This document shows positions 43,037 through 53,400 of a stretch of 64,000 nucleotides of DNA, one piece after another. A model generated the notes under the pieces. The model was not told where the DNA came from, searched no databases, and worked only from the letters and a program-made list of their open reading frames with translations. Made by a program: the position numbers and the translations under genes. Each line of letters opens with the position of its first letter. Within the stretch, counting starts at the first letter, position 1. This stretch comes from Agarophyton chilense (taxonomy: Eukaryota; Rhodophyta; Florideophyceae; Gracilariales; Gracilariaceae), in assembly GCA_030374765.1 (NCBI GenBank), contig JARGXX010000016.1, positions 620,001 through 684,000 on the forward strand. The letters run 5' to 3'.

Positions 43037-44335
43037 ATGGCTGAAGTGCCGCGTGAAGCAGTGGAGTTTGCGAGAAGGCTTGTTCGAGCCTTCTACTCGG
43101 ATGAGTTTGTCGTACTACTCGACGCAGTGCTGCGACAAAACAACTTTGTCTCACACAGAGATTTGGCCTATCGACTTCGCATGCAGCCCAAGGAAATGCG
43201 CCAGATCCTCGTGCGAATGGAGCATGCACGATTGATGCGACGCGACAAGCGCGAGCAAAAGCGCATCACTGTGCGCGACGGTAAAAAGCAGACGCGCGTC
43301 ATTCAAACAGACTACTGGTACGTCCCTCTATCAGAAATGATTGACGCCTTTATGTACAGGGTGTGGCGAATCACCAAAGAGCTCGATGAAAAGCGTAATC
43401 TTGTTGCTGAGGGGCAAAAATACATCTGCACGCGCTGTGGCAGAAAGTTTAGGCTACTAGACATTCTGGCTGGTGAACGCCCGGATGGGCAGTTTGAATG
43501 CACTGGTATGAACGCCCTTGCACTGCCATGCAAAGGCCTTATACGGGAGCAAGACAACAGCGCAGAAGTACGCGAAATGGAGAGACTCCGAAGTATGATC
43601 GATGAAGAGCTGCGTACTCTTCGCGAGCGCGCCGATCATTGCTCACGGCTGGAGATTCCGCTTCATCCTCTCGAGGGCGCCGATGAGCAAACATGGGGTG
43701 AGCGAGTACCGGAGACAGTTGGAGCTCGGGGTGAGAGAGTGGATGAAGATGGGATTGACATGGCGCTCAAGGCAGAAGAGGAGGAGAGAAAGAAGAATTC
43801 TGGGGAAATTGTTCTTGAGCCAAAGCAAAGAGAACGTAAGGATGGCACTTTCATTCCTGAAAAACCGAGCTGGTTCAAGGAAGGGGGTGGCGAAGAAGAG
43901 GAAGAGTGGGATGACACTGAGCAGCACGTGCTCGATAACAAATCTGGAACCGCTGCCAGTTTTGCTCGCGAAGAGGACGAAAAAGCATACTACGACATGT
44001 ACGTCAAACAGATCTATGGCGTGAGCGCCGCGGCCCAGCACGTGGAAGGCAGAACAGAACCCGTCACTGATGCAGTGATTGAATTGGATGCCAATAAAGA
44101 CGTGGTGACAGTGGAGTCTAACGAAGAGGAGGCAAATGTGGACGGCGAGGCTGAAGCCGACACGCGACAGAAAGAAGACGTTATGGTTTCTGTAGCGGGC
44201 AAAATGAGAAAACTATCTGAGGTGACTAACGAAATGGCTGAGCAAATGACGCCGGAAGAATACAAAGCGTACTTCGTTTTGGCGCAGCCAAAGAGCACGA
44301 TGGACGATGACGATGATTTTGACGAGTTTGAATAA
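43037..44335 (+). CDS. TFIIEA: Transcription initiation factor IIE, alpha subunit
   Basis: A 432-residue protein. Residues 1-125 form the winged-helix TFE/TFIIE-alpha domain (FVVLLDAVLRQNNFVSHRDL, then QTDYWYVPLSEMIDAF). A zinc-ribbon follows with Cys131, Cys134, Cys155 and Cys165: CTRCGRKF, then FECTG and PCKG. In most homologues the second pair is CxxC; here it is separated by nine residues. A helical region (VREMERLRSMIDEELRTL) and a long acidic tail ending MDDDDDFDEFE come next, as in other TFIIE-alpha proteins, where the tail contacts TFIIH. It recruits and regulates TFIIH at RNA polymerase II promoters. No intron. Start context AACATGGCTG is good. Confidence 0.93.
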   Translation: MAEVPREAVEFARRLVRAFYSDEFVVLLDAVLRQNNFVSHRDLAYRLRMQPKEMRQILVRMEHARLMRRDKREQKRITVRDGKKQTRVIQTDYWYVPLSEMIDAFMYRVWRITKELDEKRNLVAEGQKYICTRCGRKFRLLDILAGERPDGQFECTGMNALALPCKGLIREQDNSAEVREMERLRSMIDEELRTLRERADHCSRLEIPLHPLEGADEQTWGERVPETVGARGERVDEDGIDMALKAEEEERKKNSGEIVLEPKQRERKDGTFIPEKPSWFKEGGGEEEEEWDDTEQHVLDNKSGTAASFAREEDEKAYYDMYVKQIYGVSAAAQHVEGRTEPVTDAVIELDANKDVVTVESNEEEANVDGEAEADTRQKEDVMVSVAGKMRKLSEVTNEMAEQMTPEEYKAYFVLAQPKSTMDDDDDFDEFE

Positions 44336-45464
44336 AAACCCTTGCCGCAACAAGATGGACCCCACAAATTCAGCTGTTTGTCTTCGTCTCTTGTGATGAA
44401 CAATCCGTGGCACGCAACAGGAGATACAGCGCAGTGAAAGAATGGCCTAGAAAACGAATCGATGCATCGGGCCATTTGCAACGCAATCCCTAATCAGTGC
44501 ATGAAGACAGTCCGGGAAATTTTTGTACCGTTTCTAAACGTATATATGACCGGTTTCGCCGGCCCAAGCACAATGACGCACAAGAGTCACGAAGTTGTAG
44601 CCGACGCCTCTGCATGGCCTGACAACGCCAAAAATTTCCGGTAGTGACTGAGGAGCAGCTGCTCATTGCCCCTGTGGAGGGAGGAACAAACTGAGAAGAG
44701 ATTCGACACGGTGACCTTGAAAAGATGCAAACATGGAGCAATGGGGTGGGGTTCAGTGCTGCACCAGTGGGGGAGCGCTTACAGACTTGTGTGTGAAGTA
44801 GGTACAGTGGACCCCGCACGTTGCGGTGCAGTAGAGATCACGTAGTGTTGTCCCGCGATGGACTCTTGTTCTGGATGCGAGGTGCACCCACGTAAAGTTT
44901 AGCTGGGATCACGGCCCGTCACGACTGGCAGACGCGACTAGCCGGCGAGAAAGGGAGAAAGGGAGAAAGGCTAAAGATTGTGTGTCAGTCAGCGTGACAA
45001 ATGATGGTCATAAAGAATATGGTGAACGTGCACGTCGCATTTGGATGCAAAGCTGTTAACCGTTTACCCTGGGTTTTGTCGATTGGATGACTTGTTTGAG
45101 TGCAAATGAAGTGAACGGATTTTCTTGGCAGGCAGGTCACACGAACCTCCACACGACGGCGAGAGGACGGGATAGATTTAAGGTATGCAAGTTGGATGTG
45201 TCCTTTGCAAGGGGCAGCGGAATGAGTGGCTTTGTGCGGGGGGCAGGCGCATTTGCGTTCAAGTCGCGTGTGGTATGCCTTGCTCCGATCCAGCAGATCG
45301 GAACGTGAAACGACATGAATTAGTTGTGACGTAGGTTAACCTACTCTTTGTCGACGTAGACGCGATTGTTTGTGAAAGACAATTACAACCGTTTTATTGA
45401 TTATTTGTTTTGTGTTTGTACCTCTGGGGCGCAAGTTGACTGTGAAACATTGAGCTTGTTGTCG

Positions 45465-45499
<35 letters not shown>

Positions 45500-45651
45500 G
45501 GTGTCAGTTGTTGCAGTTTTGGTTGTTGCAGTCGTGGTTGTTGTAGTTGCTGTTGCTGTTATTGTTTTTGTCTGGTGTGTGTCTAGTTGTTGAAGCGAAT
45601 GGTTTTTTTGTTGTCGAAAAGTTGCACAGAAAGGCCCCCTTTGACACGGCT
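44336..45651. other. Gap between convergent TFIIE-alpha and HA-repeat genes
   Basis: About 1.3 kb with no convincing gene. It contains a small AGGGAGAAA tandem (44950-44970) and a TTG microsatellite near the right end. Short frames (44490-44819, 45087-45308) have no recognisable features. Confidence 0.4.
45459..45590. repeat. TTG/CAA microsatellite
   Basis: A near-pure (TTG)n run at about 45465-45500, then imperfect TTG/GTT units to 45590. It lies just downstream of the HA-repeat gene, in what would be its 3' untranslated region, where the mRNA would read as (CAA)n. Confidence 0.8.
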
Positions 45652-46968
45652 CTAGAACGGTGTAGGGTTTCTGAGAACTTTTAGGCTCGAAATGGGCGGC
45701 AGTACGAATGCGGCCGTTGGGGGGCCGGCGGAGATGACAGGCGGTAGGGCGGGATTGGCGGCGTGAAGCGACGGCAGTTGTGAGTAAGACACGAGGGCAG
45801 TCGTATCGGTGGCGGGAGCATTGGAATACAGGGAAGAACGCGAGGGCAGCACGAGTTTCGGGATACGAGGAGGCTCCATAGACGGCGACAACAAGGACGC
45901 TATGGAGTGGGCATCAGGCTTGTCGGCGGTGGGAGTAGCGAACGGAGCACGGGCTGCAAGCGGTGTGGCGGTTATGGGCGCATTGAGAATACTGACCGGG
46001 GTGTGGTGGTGGGTGTGGGTGTGCTGGAAGGAAGCAGCGTGCGCACAGGGCGACGACAGGTGCAGCGGATGGAACAGGGGCTTTTGGATGAGGGGCGATT
46101 GCGGGGGCTTGTGACGCTTTGCAGACGGCTGCTGTGGGGTGGCACATTGCGATGGCGGCAGCGAGAGTTGCGGCAATTGCGGCAGGGCCCTCTTGCACGA
46201 AACGGGCGGTTCGGAAGCAGCTGTGGCGGCAGCGGCAGCGGCGGCGGCGCGGGCGCGGGCGGCGCGGCGACGACGGTCGGCCAAAAAGTGCTGCGGGTTC
46301 CAAATGAAGGCGGCGTCGTTGAGCAGACGCTCGCGGTGGGCGGAGAGCTTGCCCTTGCGCTTGCTCTGGCGCTGGGTGTTGACCCACCAGCCGAGGTCTC
46401 CCTCGTTGAACGGGACGCAAGAGTGACCGTGCAGGGCACGAAAGCGCAAGAGCTTGTTAAATTTGTCCATCCAATCGGCCTCGGCGGTGTTCCAGATGAA
46501 GCCAATAGTGTCGAGCTTGCGCACGCGATGCAGCGGGAGCTTGTTTTTGCGACGATTGGCGCGCATCTTGGCGACCCACATGCCGAGGTGCGGGTCGGAG
46601 ATGGGGACGCAGCAGTGGCCGTGGCGGTGGTAGTAGCGCAGCAGCAGGGCGAAGCGGGTGTGCCAGGCGGCCTCGTTGGTGTTCCACACAAAGGCGAGGC
46701 GGTCGAGACGGGCCTTGCGCTGCGGCTCGAGCGTGCCCTTCTTGTGGAGCTCGCGCTGGCGCACGACCCAGCGCCCCAGCTTTCCCTGTGCCTTGGGCAC
46801 GTTGCAGTTGCCGTGGACGGCGCGCCACTGGGCGAGCTCCTCGCATCGTCGGTTCCACAGCTCGCAGCCGTCGGAAACGGCGGCGGGGGGTGCGGCGGCG
46901 ACGGGGGGTGCGGCGGCGACGGGGGGTGCGACGGCGGAGGCGGGGTTGGAGGCGTTGAAAAGTTGCAT
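45652..46968 (-). CDS. Protein with three helicase-associated (HA) repeats
   Basis: From the Met at 46968 (MQLFNASNPASA) the protein is 438 residues. After an Ala/Pro-rich start with a VAAAPPVAAAPP tandem come three helicase-associated domains (PF03457 type) of about 65 residues. Each has a W...G..VP...LG.WV pattern and ends in a L..F.WN motif: HGNCNVPKAQGKLGRWV, HGHCCVPISDPHLGMWV and HGHSCVPFNEGDLGWWV. The rest is Ala/Pro/His/Ser-rich and probably disordered. No helicase motor is present. HA domains are probable nucleic-acid-binding helical bundles, found next to helicases in bacteria and as stand-alone repeats in algae and diatoms. The open frame continues to 47334, but that part is a pyrimidine-rich leader with TCTTTC repeats. 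Divergent to the ADCK-type gene. Confidence 0.85.
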   Translation of the reverse strand: MQLFNASNPASAVAPPVAAAPPVAAAPPAAVSDGCELWNRRCEELAQWRAVHGNCNVPKAQGKLGRWVVRQRELHKKGTLEPQRKARLDRLAFVWNTNEAAWHTRFALLLRYYHRHGHCCVPISDPHLGMWVAKMRANRRKNKLPLHRVRKLDTIGFIWNTAEADWMDKFNKLLRFRALHGHSCVPFNEGDLGWWVNTQRQSKRKGKLSAHRERLLNDAAFIWNPQHFLADRRRRAARARAAAAAAAATAASEPPVSCKRALPQLPQLSLPPSQCATPQQPSAKRHKPPQSPLIQKPLFHPLHLSSPCAHAASFQHTHTHHHTPVSILNAPITATPLAARAPFATPTADKPDAHSIASLLSPSMEPPRIPKLVLPSRSSLYSNAPATDTTALVSYSQLPSLHAANPALPPVISAGPPTAAFVLPPISSLKVLRNPTPF

Positions 46969-47074
46969 GCTGCGAGGAGCAGCGGCACAGGGCGCGGGCG
47001 GGGAGACTCTGGTTGGTTGCGGGCGCGGGTGGCAGCGAAAAGGTGAGGCGGGCGGCGGCTTAAGAGCGAGCGAA

Positions 47075-47122
47075 GAAGGAAAGAGAGAAAGAGAGAAAGA
47101 GAGAAAGAGAGAAAGAGAGAGC
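47075..47122 (+). repeat. GAAAGAGA microsatellite
   Basis: About six units of GAAAGAGA. On the coding strand of the HA-repeat gene this is a TCTCTTTC pyrimidine run in its leader. Confidence 0.8.
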
Positions 47123-47558
47123 GGCTCGGGTAGCTCGGTACGGCACGTGAGGTGAGCGACGCGCGTGGCTGACACGACCGCAGCAAACGCTGACGTTGCA
47201 CGGTGACAGGTGTGACGGGTGTGACAGAACAAATGGCGCAATGCGCCGCGCGTGTGGCGCGATTGGGCGACGCGCACGTGAGCGCGCTCGCTGAGTGAAG
47301 CGCTTTTGCGCTGGCGGCTCATTGGCTGTTCCAAAGTGAGCGGCTGTGGACGCGGTGGAACACGTGGTCACGTGTGATGGATGTAATCGTGGCATAGTGA
47401 GACACGTGGAAGGAGTGGTGGCGTGAGTGTGTGAGTGCAGGGAGCGCGCGGGCGGACGGCAAGCGTGTGGGGGGGAGGGGGGGGGCGGCAGTGCGGACGC
47501 GGACGCGGCGGGGGCCACAACGCGCGCGGCATCGCACGATGGTGTGAGAGCGAGAGCG

Positions 47559-47594
47559 AAGAAGAAGAAGAAGAAGAAGAAGAAGAAGAAGAAG
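47559..47594 (+). repeat. GAA microsatellite before the ADCK start
   Basis: Twelve GAA/AAG units run directly into four ATG codons. If translation began upstream (open to 47427), it would encode poly-Lys. Confidence 0.8.
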
Positions 47595-49334
47595 ATGATG
47601 ATGATGAAGTTGGCGAGGCGGAGGAGGGCTGTGGCGAAGGGGGTGGGGTGCGCAGTGGTGGCGGCGACGGCGGCGGCGCTGGGCGTGGAGCGTACGCCGG
47701 GCGCAGCCGACAGCGAATGGGGCGCGGTGGCGACGGTGGCGGCGGGCGCCATAGCGACGGTGCGCTTTGTGCGGTCGGCGGGTGTGGCGGCGTTCGTGAT
47801 GGGCGACTACGCTACGCTGTTTGCGCAGCACGACGGGCGCTACCACAGCGCCGAGTACCGCGACGCGCGCGCGCGCGTTGACGCGCGCTGCGCCGACCGC
47901 GTGGCGCGTTTGTGTCGCACACAGGGCGCCGTGTACGTGAAGGTGGCGCAACATGTAGCCAATCTGCGGCACGGCGGCGTACCACACGAGTTCCGCGTGG
48001 CGCTACGCGCGCTGGAGGATCGCGCCGCGCCGCGCCCCGAGTGGCAGATGCGACGCGCGTTGGCGCGCGAGCTGCTGCCGCACGGCGGCGTGGCGGCTGT
48101 GTTCAGTCGCTTCGACGCAGCGCCCGTGGCGGCCGCGTCGCTGGCGCAGGTGCATCGCGCTACGCTGCGCGCCGACGGGGCGCACGTGGCCGTCAAGGTG
48201 CAGTTTCCCGGGTTAGAGCCGCTCATTCGCAGCGACTTGCTGACCATCGACGTGCTGGCGCGCGTGGCCTCCGCGCTGTTTCCCTTGTTCGACATGCGCT
48301 GGGCCGTGCGTCAGTTCGATGCCAATCTGCGTCGCGAACTGGACTATTCGGTGGAGGCGGCGTGTGCAGCGCGCACGGCGGCTCTGTTTGGTGAGCACGA
48401 GCGCGTGCGCGTGCCGCGGGTGTACGCGCAGCTCAGCACGGCGCGACTGCTGGTGATGCAGTGGGTGGATGGGTTTCGCGCCGACGATGTAGCGCGACTG
48501 CGCGACGCGCACATCGATGCGGCACTGGTGGCGCACACGGCCGTGGACGCGTTTGCGCAGATGACGTTTGTACACGGCTTCGTGCACTGCGACCCGCATG
48601 CGGGCAATCTCATGGTGTTGCCGAACGCCACGCGCCGCGGCGCCTTCGAGCTGTATCTGCTGGACCACGGGCTGTACCGCGAACTGCCGGACGCGTTCCG
48701 TCACTCGTACTGCCGACTGTGGCGCGCGCTGGTGCTTGGCGACGCGCGCGGCGTGGAGCGCGCGTGCGTGCAACTGCGCGCCCCGCAGCTGCCGCCCGAC
48801 GTGCTGTCCATTGCGCTGCTCAACCGTGCGTGGACGCGCGAGCACGGTGGTGAACAAGACGGCCATCTACGCGGCGAGCGACTGGAGGCGGCGCGCCGCC
48901 ACGCCACCGCCGTGGCTCTGCGTCACTCGCGCGCGCTGCGTCATGTGCCCGACGAACTGTTGCTGCTGCTCAAGACGGACGCGCTGCTACGGTCGGTTGC
49001 GGCCGCGCTTCACGTGCGCGTCAATCGTCTCAAGCTATACGCGCGCTACGCCGTCCGCGGGCTGCGCGTGCGACACCACCACCGCCATCAACAACAACAG
49101 CATCAACAACAACAAGGCGCGGACGTGGTGGCCTGCGCCGCCTTGGAGCGCGGCGCGCGCGCTCTGTGGCGCGTGGTGGCGACGCTGGCGCGCGCCGCTG
49201 CGCTGGCCGCCGACGTGGCCGCCATCGACCTTCGCCTGCTGCTGCTGGACGCCGTGTCGGCTGCGTGCCGCGTGTGGCGCGCCGCCGTCGCGCGTCTCGC
49301 ACAAAAGACACCCCGCCGCGCCGCCGCGCTGTAA
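47595..49334 (+). CDS. ABC1/ADCK (UbiB family) atypical kinase, ADCK1/5-like
   Basis: From the first of four consecutive ATGs (47595) the protein is 579 residues. A basic N-terminus and an Ala-rich hydrophobic stretch (VVAATAAALGV, VAAGAIATVRF) look like a mitochondrial or plastid leader. UbiB-family motifs follow: YVKVAQHVANL in place of KxGQ, an Ala-rich loop AAASLAQVHRA, VAVKVQFPGL with the ATP-site Lys, HCDPHAGNLMV with the catalytic Asp-Asn, and LLDHGLYREL, the DHG form seen in ADCK1/ADCK5-type proteins. The family supports coenzyme Q and lipid metabolism in mitochondria and plastids, acting as ATPases or atypical kinases. The Gly of KxGQ is Ala here. A His/Gln-rich insert lies near residue 500. 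The gene is extremely GC-rich. No intron. Confidence 0.88.
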   Translation: MMMMKLARRRRAVAKGVGCAVVAATAAALGVERTPGAADSEWGAVATVAAGAIATVRFVRSAGVAAFVMGDYATLFAQHDGRYHSAEYRDARARVDARCADRVARLCRTQGAVYVKVAQHVANLRHGGVPHEFRVALRALEDRAAPRPEWQMRRALARELLPHGGVAAVFSRFDAAPVAAASLAQVHRATLRADGAHVAVKVQFPGLEPLIRSDLLTIDVLARVASALFPLFDMRWAVRQFDANLRRELDYSVEAACAARTAALFGEHERVRVPRVYAQLSTARLLVMQWVDGFRADDVARLRDAHIDAALVAHTAVDAFAQMTFVHGFVHCDPHAGNLMVLPNATRRGAFELYLLDHGLYRELPDAFRHSYCRLWRALVLGDARGVERACVQLRAPQLPPDVLSIALLNRAWTREHGGEQDGHLRGERLEAARRHATAVALRHSRALRHVPDELLLLLKTDALLRSVAAALHVRVNRLKLYARYAVRGLRVRHHHRHQQQQHQQQQGADVVACAALERGARALWRVVATLARAAALAADVAAIDLRLLLLDAVSAACRVWRAAVARLAQKTPRRAAAL

Positions 49335-49760
49335 TGCGTATAAAAAGGCACACCACCGCCGTCACTCCTCCCCCCCCCCCCCCCCCCGTCTCCGTCCCCC
49401 CGACCCCCCGTCCCTCCCCCTCCCCCTCCCCCCTCGCTCTCCCCGCCTTATCGCGTCGTCCGCATCTCGTGCGCCTCGCTTCTTCCCCCCCCCGCTTGCT
49501 TGCCCGCCCCCGACGCGGTCCACCGCGCCGCGTTGCGCCCGGCGCGTGCTTCGCGCGCGCCCCGCGCGCGCGCCATGCGTGCGTGGGCCGCGTCAACTTC
49601 TCTTCCCCCCCCCGTTTGCCCTGCGCCCTGCCTTGTCCTTTGCTCACCCGCGCACACCCCGTCATCATAAAGTAACCCCCCTCCCCCCATCCCGCACCAC
49701 ATCTCCACCCATGTCCCGCGCCGCGCCACCGTTCCCCCACCCCCTCCCCCCCTCCCCGCC
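49335..49760 (+). promoter_or_regulatory. C-rich leader of the C2H2 gene
   Basis: Between the ADCK stop and the C2H2 start the coding strand is dominated by C, with a 16-18 base C run at about 49370-49387 and CCCTCCCC blocks. No gene is called here. A short ATG frame at 49711 is out of frame with the zinc-finger protein. Confidence 0.45.
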
Positions 49761-50443
49761 ATGGCCCATCGCCGCCGCTCCGTCCCCGCCCCGCCTCCGG
49801 CCCCGTCGCACGCCGCCGTCACCGCTGCTGCAGCAGCTGCTGCTGCTGCCGCTGCTGCTGCTGCTGCTGCTGCTGCCGCCGCTGCCGCCGCCCCCCCCCC
49901 GCCGCCGCCGCCGCCGCCGCCGACCACCACGACGCATCACCCTGTTGCCCAGCCGGTTCAACTGGAGCACCAGCTGCCCGTCGCCGTCGTCGCCGCCGTC
50001 GCCGCGCGTCCCGTCGACGTGCTCAGCGTCGACTGGTTCGGCCGTACCATGGACGCCATCATCAGAGGATCTCACCCGTCAAAGCCCCGTGCTCCGCGTG
50101 TGAGAACAAATCGACCCTCCGTGTTTTGTGAAATGTGCGGCTCTACATTCGTCAGCAAGGGCAATCTTAATCGCCATCGCCGCGTCTCCCACCAGGGCAA
50201 GCGCGTGTACTGTCAATACCCCAACTGTACTGAGGTTCGTTCATTCACTTTCTCCATCTGTGTGTGTTTTTGTCGCGCTCTTTTCTCACATGTATCTCCC
50301 CCGTTTGTTTGCTACAGAGTTTCAGCCAGCGAACGGATATGTCTCGTCACTATCGACGCATTCATCTCAACGTGCGTTACAACACACGCACCGCCGCTGT
50401 CCCGCCCCGCCCTTCTCGTCATCCTCATACCTCTATCAAGTAA
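49761..50443 (+). CDS. C2H2 zinc-finger protein (two fingers, two exons)
   Basis: Exon 1 49761-50234 and exon 2 50318-50443 give 199 residues. The N-terminus has a long poly-Ala run, then poly-Pro and poly-Thr. Finger 1 is FCEMCGSTFVSKGNLNRHRR with VSH completing C2H2. Finger 2, YCQYPNCTE, is completed only by splicing to SFSQRTDMSRHYRRIH. The intron (83 nt, GTTCGT...TACAG) thus lies inside the second finger, and the unspliced frame would lose it. The protein is a probable DNA-binding regulator with an unknown target. The tail is Arg/Pro-rich (NTRTAAVPPRPSRHPHTSIK). Met at 49761 has context GCCATGG. Confidence 0.8.
49828..49874 (+). repeat. GCT/GCC trinucleotide repeat in the C2H2 coding sequence
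   Basis: A trinucleotide run coding for more than 20 alanines, including the palindromic GCTGCTGCAGCAGCTGCTGC. It is followed by CCG units coding for proline. Length is likely to vary between individuals. Confidence 0.8.
50235..50317 (+). other. Intron inside the second C2H2 finger
   Basis: Donor GAG|GTTCGT, a pyrimidine-rich body, acceptor GCTACAG. Splicing restores the His pair of finger 2 in phase 0. Confidence 0.75.
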
Positions 50444-53400
50444 AACCCAACAGCCGCCGAGTACATACACACAAAAGTGCCATTCGTGACGCCCCGAATC
50501 CAATCTCCCCTCGCTCCCCCCTCAATGCCCCGCCCAAGTCTCGCTTTCTGTCATGCACCTTCTCCGCCCGGCCCCAGTATAATCCTATAATTGCACATGT
50601 GCCGCCCCGCCTCCCGCCCCCATTGGCCGTTTTTCGCGCCGCGCTGCAAGCTCCGTTCCTGTATCCGTAGCCGCCCGCATATGCGCCCGTTACTGTGTCT
50701 GCCATAACCCCGTCACGCTTGTCACCTGTCACACCCGCCACGCTGTCCTTGTTTTGATCCTTTTCATCTTCAGTGCCTCTCGTATCCGCGAGTGCACAAT
50801 ATCTACACACACACATTCTTCAAACTTCAAACCTTGCAACTCCCAAGTCCGTCCTTTTTCCACTTTCCGATGGCTCGTCGCATCGAAGCTGCTTCTTTTC
50901 CACTCGTCCGCGTTTCCAAACTCGCACAGGCGTGCGTCCTCATTCCTGAAACCAAACCGTCAACATTTCCGAGCAACTACCACGCGTGTACCTCCCCACT
51001 TTTCAACGATTCAAAATTCAATCACTCATCCGAACTTTTCCACACCAAAACAATTTGTTTCTTTTTGTGCACAACGACTAGTGTAAAAATATATAGAAAG
51101 TGCTCGTACTCCCGTGCAAATGAACAGCTACTCGTAATCAAAAAACCTTATCCCTCGAATCGTTCGACTCGGATGCCATGTTTGTTTGCGGCCGAATTCC
51201 AATACATACTGTATTTACATGCAATACGCGCGATTTGAATTTATTCTTTCGACCCTTCCCCACCCCCATGTGATACACCTCAAACTTTGGCGCTTGGCCC
51301 TGTACACTCCTCCAACAACTTCTGACTCTGCTTTCCTCGCCATCATGGGATAAACGTATTCTCGCCTGCAATATTCGAGGATGTTTCGACGTCCTCACGA
51401 TTTTTGTTTCCCCTCGCGTTCCTTCCCCTCCGACAAAACAAAAAAAAAAACGTATCCCTCGTGCTCAAAAATTCTCATGCAGCCAGGCGACAAACCACAC
51501 AACGTATCCAGAACGCTTCTGTATCGTTTTCTGTGCATGTTATCCTTTACCCTTCGTACATATAAACCACAATTTTTCGCCTTTTGAATCAGTTGCATGC
51601 AGCCACCGGTCCTCGTCATGATCCAGTCAACAAAAACTCATGAGCTCCCATACACGTAGATTAGAGCAAAAATATCATACCAACAGCGCGCATACAGTGT
51701 TTGTACGGTGGAGAATCCTCAAAGAGCCTTCCACTTCATCCGAGCCACGTGACGATTAGAGGCATTGATAGACAAATGTCACGGGCCCGCTGAGTGCGCG
51801 TCAATGCCTGGGAGAGAGACCGACAAGCACTCATTGATTGCGAGCCATTCCTGTGCAGGAAAGGCCTTTTTTCGCGGTCAGGCCGAAAGCCGAATGGCGC
51901 AGCGCCGGAACGCGCCCCTTTCCGGTGTCGCTCTGTCGCCCCTGCGTCGGACGAGAACAACGCCAGATTTAGGAACAATCTGGGGCAAAGGCCTTGGGAG
52001 AGTGACAAAAAAAAAGAAAACAAGCAACGAAAGCAACGATATGAGCACGAAAACGAGCGCGACCTTGATTAGTAACAGAATTCGATGAACTGCGGCCGGT
52101 AAAATAGGACGCTCGTAGACGACACTCATGAAACATAATCGCTGCGCCAGGATCGGAGTGGCAGTGTCCGTACCTACACGTACCAGTAGATACGGAGGGT
52201 ATTGCATCATTTCGTACAAAACTTGTTTGTTCTTTTCTTGCAACTTTTGGAAGCTTTCTTCGCAATTAGTAACCTACTTGCTGTATTCGGTCAAAATGAA
52301 GGCCCCTTCTCGATAAATAAAATTGAGGAATCGTCATTCCGCTTCACGCGTTTGGCTGCCGTGTAGGGATTTTCTCTTCTAGACTGACGAATCCGTGTCA
52401 AACGGTCATTCGTTGTAACGACAAACGTTTACGACGCAATGATGAGTTTTTGGGACTTTTGGCCCTCCAAATGCTATGGGTAGAAGGCTACTGCGGGGAT
52501 ACGAGGATACCCAGTTTTGCCAGGTGATGGCGGAACAACGCCTACTGGCCTATGTAGCACGAGTACGGCGCTGGAAAGCAACAGATGCTGTACTTACCTG
52601 TGGCTTTGCACGTGTTCTGGCCAGAAGAGGTGGTTTAATTCGACTAAAATGTTTTGATTGACAGCCGATTGGCGGAGGAGAATTCCTCCGAGAAAAGATC
52701 ACTAATTCGTTGCTAACTTTTGATCTGGGTGCTACTACAGTCGATGTTCTCACCTTCTGCATGTTGGTCCTTTCGGCCAAGCAATGCTGGCACCTACAGA
52801 CCGTTCCTTGACAAGAGGAAAGTGAGACGGAGAGAGAAGGGCGGGGTGGGAGGGGACGTGGGAGAAGAGAGAAGAAGGCTCGCTGTTTGTACTTTAGGCT
52901 TCATAAATTCACATTATTTCTCAGAAGAGCCTATCACCGCTTCAAACTTCTTTTTGTGTGATAGAATGCTTCCAAATGGTGGAACGCAGCAATCTAGTCC
53001 AAACGTTTAGGCTGGCCCAGCTTATCATAGACGAGCCTGTATTGGGCACCACCACTCCTCTTGAAAACCTCGTGGGTTGTGAAAACGCTTCGGGCTCCAT
53101 ACGGTCGAAACAATGCAGTTCAACAACGTGGCTCTTTGTAATTACTGAGTCGGATCCGTCCTGGAAGTATCTTTCCAACCACAATGGGCTTCGCTTTTTT
53201 CCGCATCTGCATCCGTGTTCGTGCGAGTAGAGCGCTTTTGTTTGTGTGATGCTCATTGTGCCTCAAGTTGAGACCTATCAGTCGTTGGAACTGACAAGAT
53301 TATCAAAGTCACAGCGTGGCTTTCTTCCTGTTCCATTCTTCTGCCATCCTACCTTCTCTGCACCTTCTTCTGCACCCTTCTCTCAGATTATGGATCGCAT

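Noticed and set aside
47319-47987. Long minus-strand frames opposite the ADCK gene, and plus-strand frames opposite the HA-repeat gene.
   Set aside because: They are Arg/His/Pro-rich shadows caused by extreme GC content; the other strand carries clear conserved motifs.
48568-50103. 511-codon plus-strand frame spanning the end of ADCK and the C2H2 start.
   Set aside because: Cys/Arg/Pro-rich with no domain, and out of frame with both recognised proteins.
51288-51303. Exact 16-base match (ACAGGGCCAAGCGCCA on the minus strand) to the end of TIM10 exon 4, hinting at a second TIM10 copy.
   Set aside because: A single 16-base match is expected by chance in a window this size, and no CX3C motif lies nearby.
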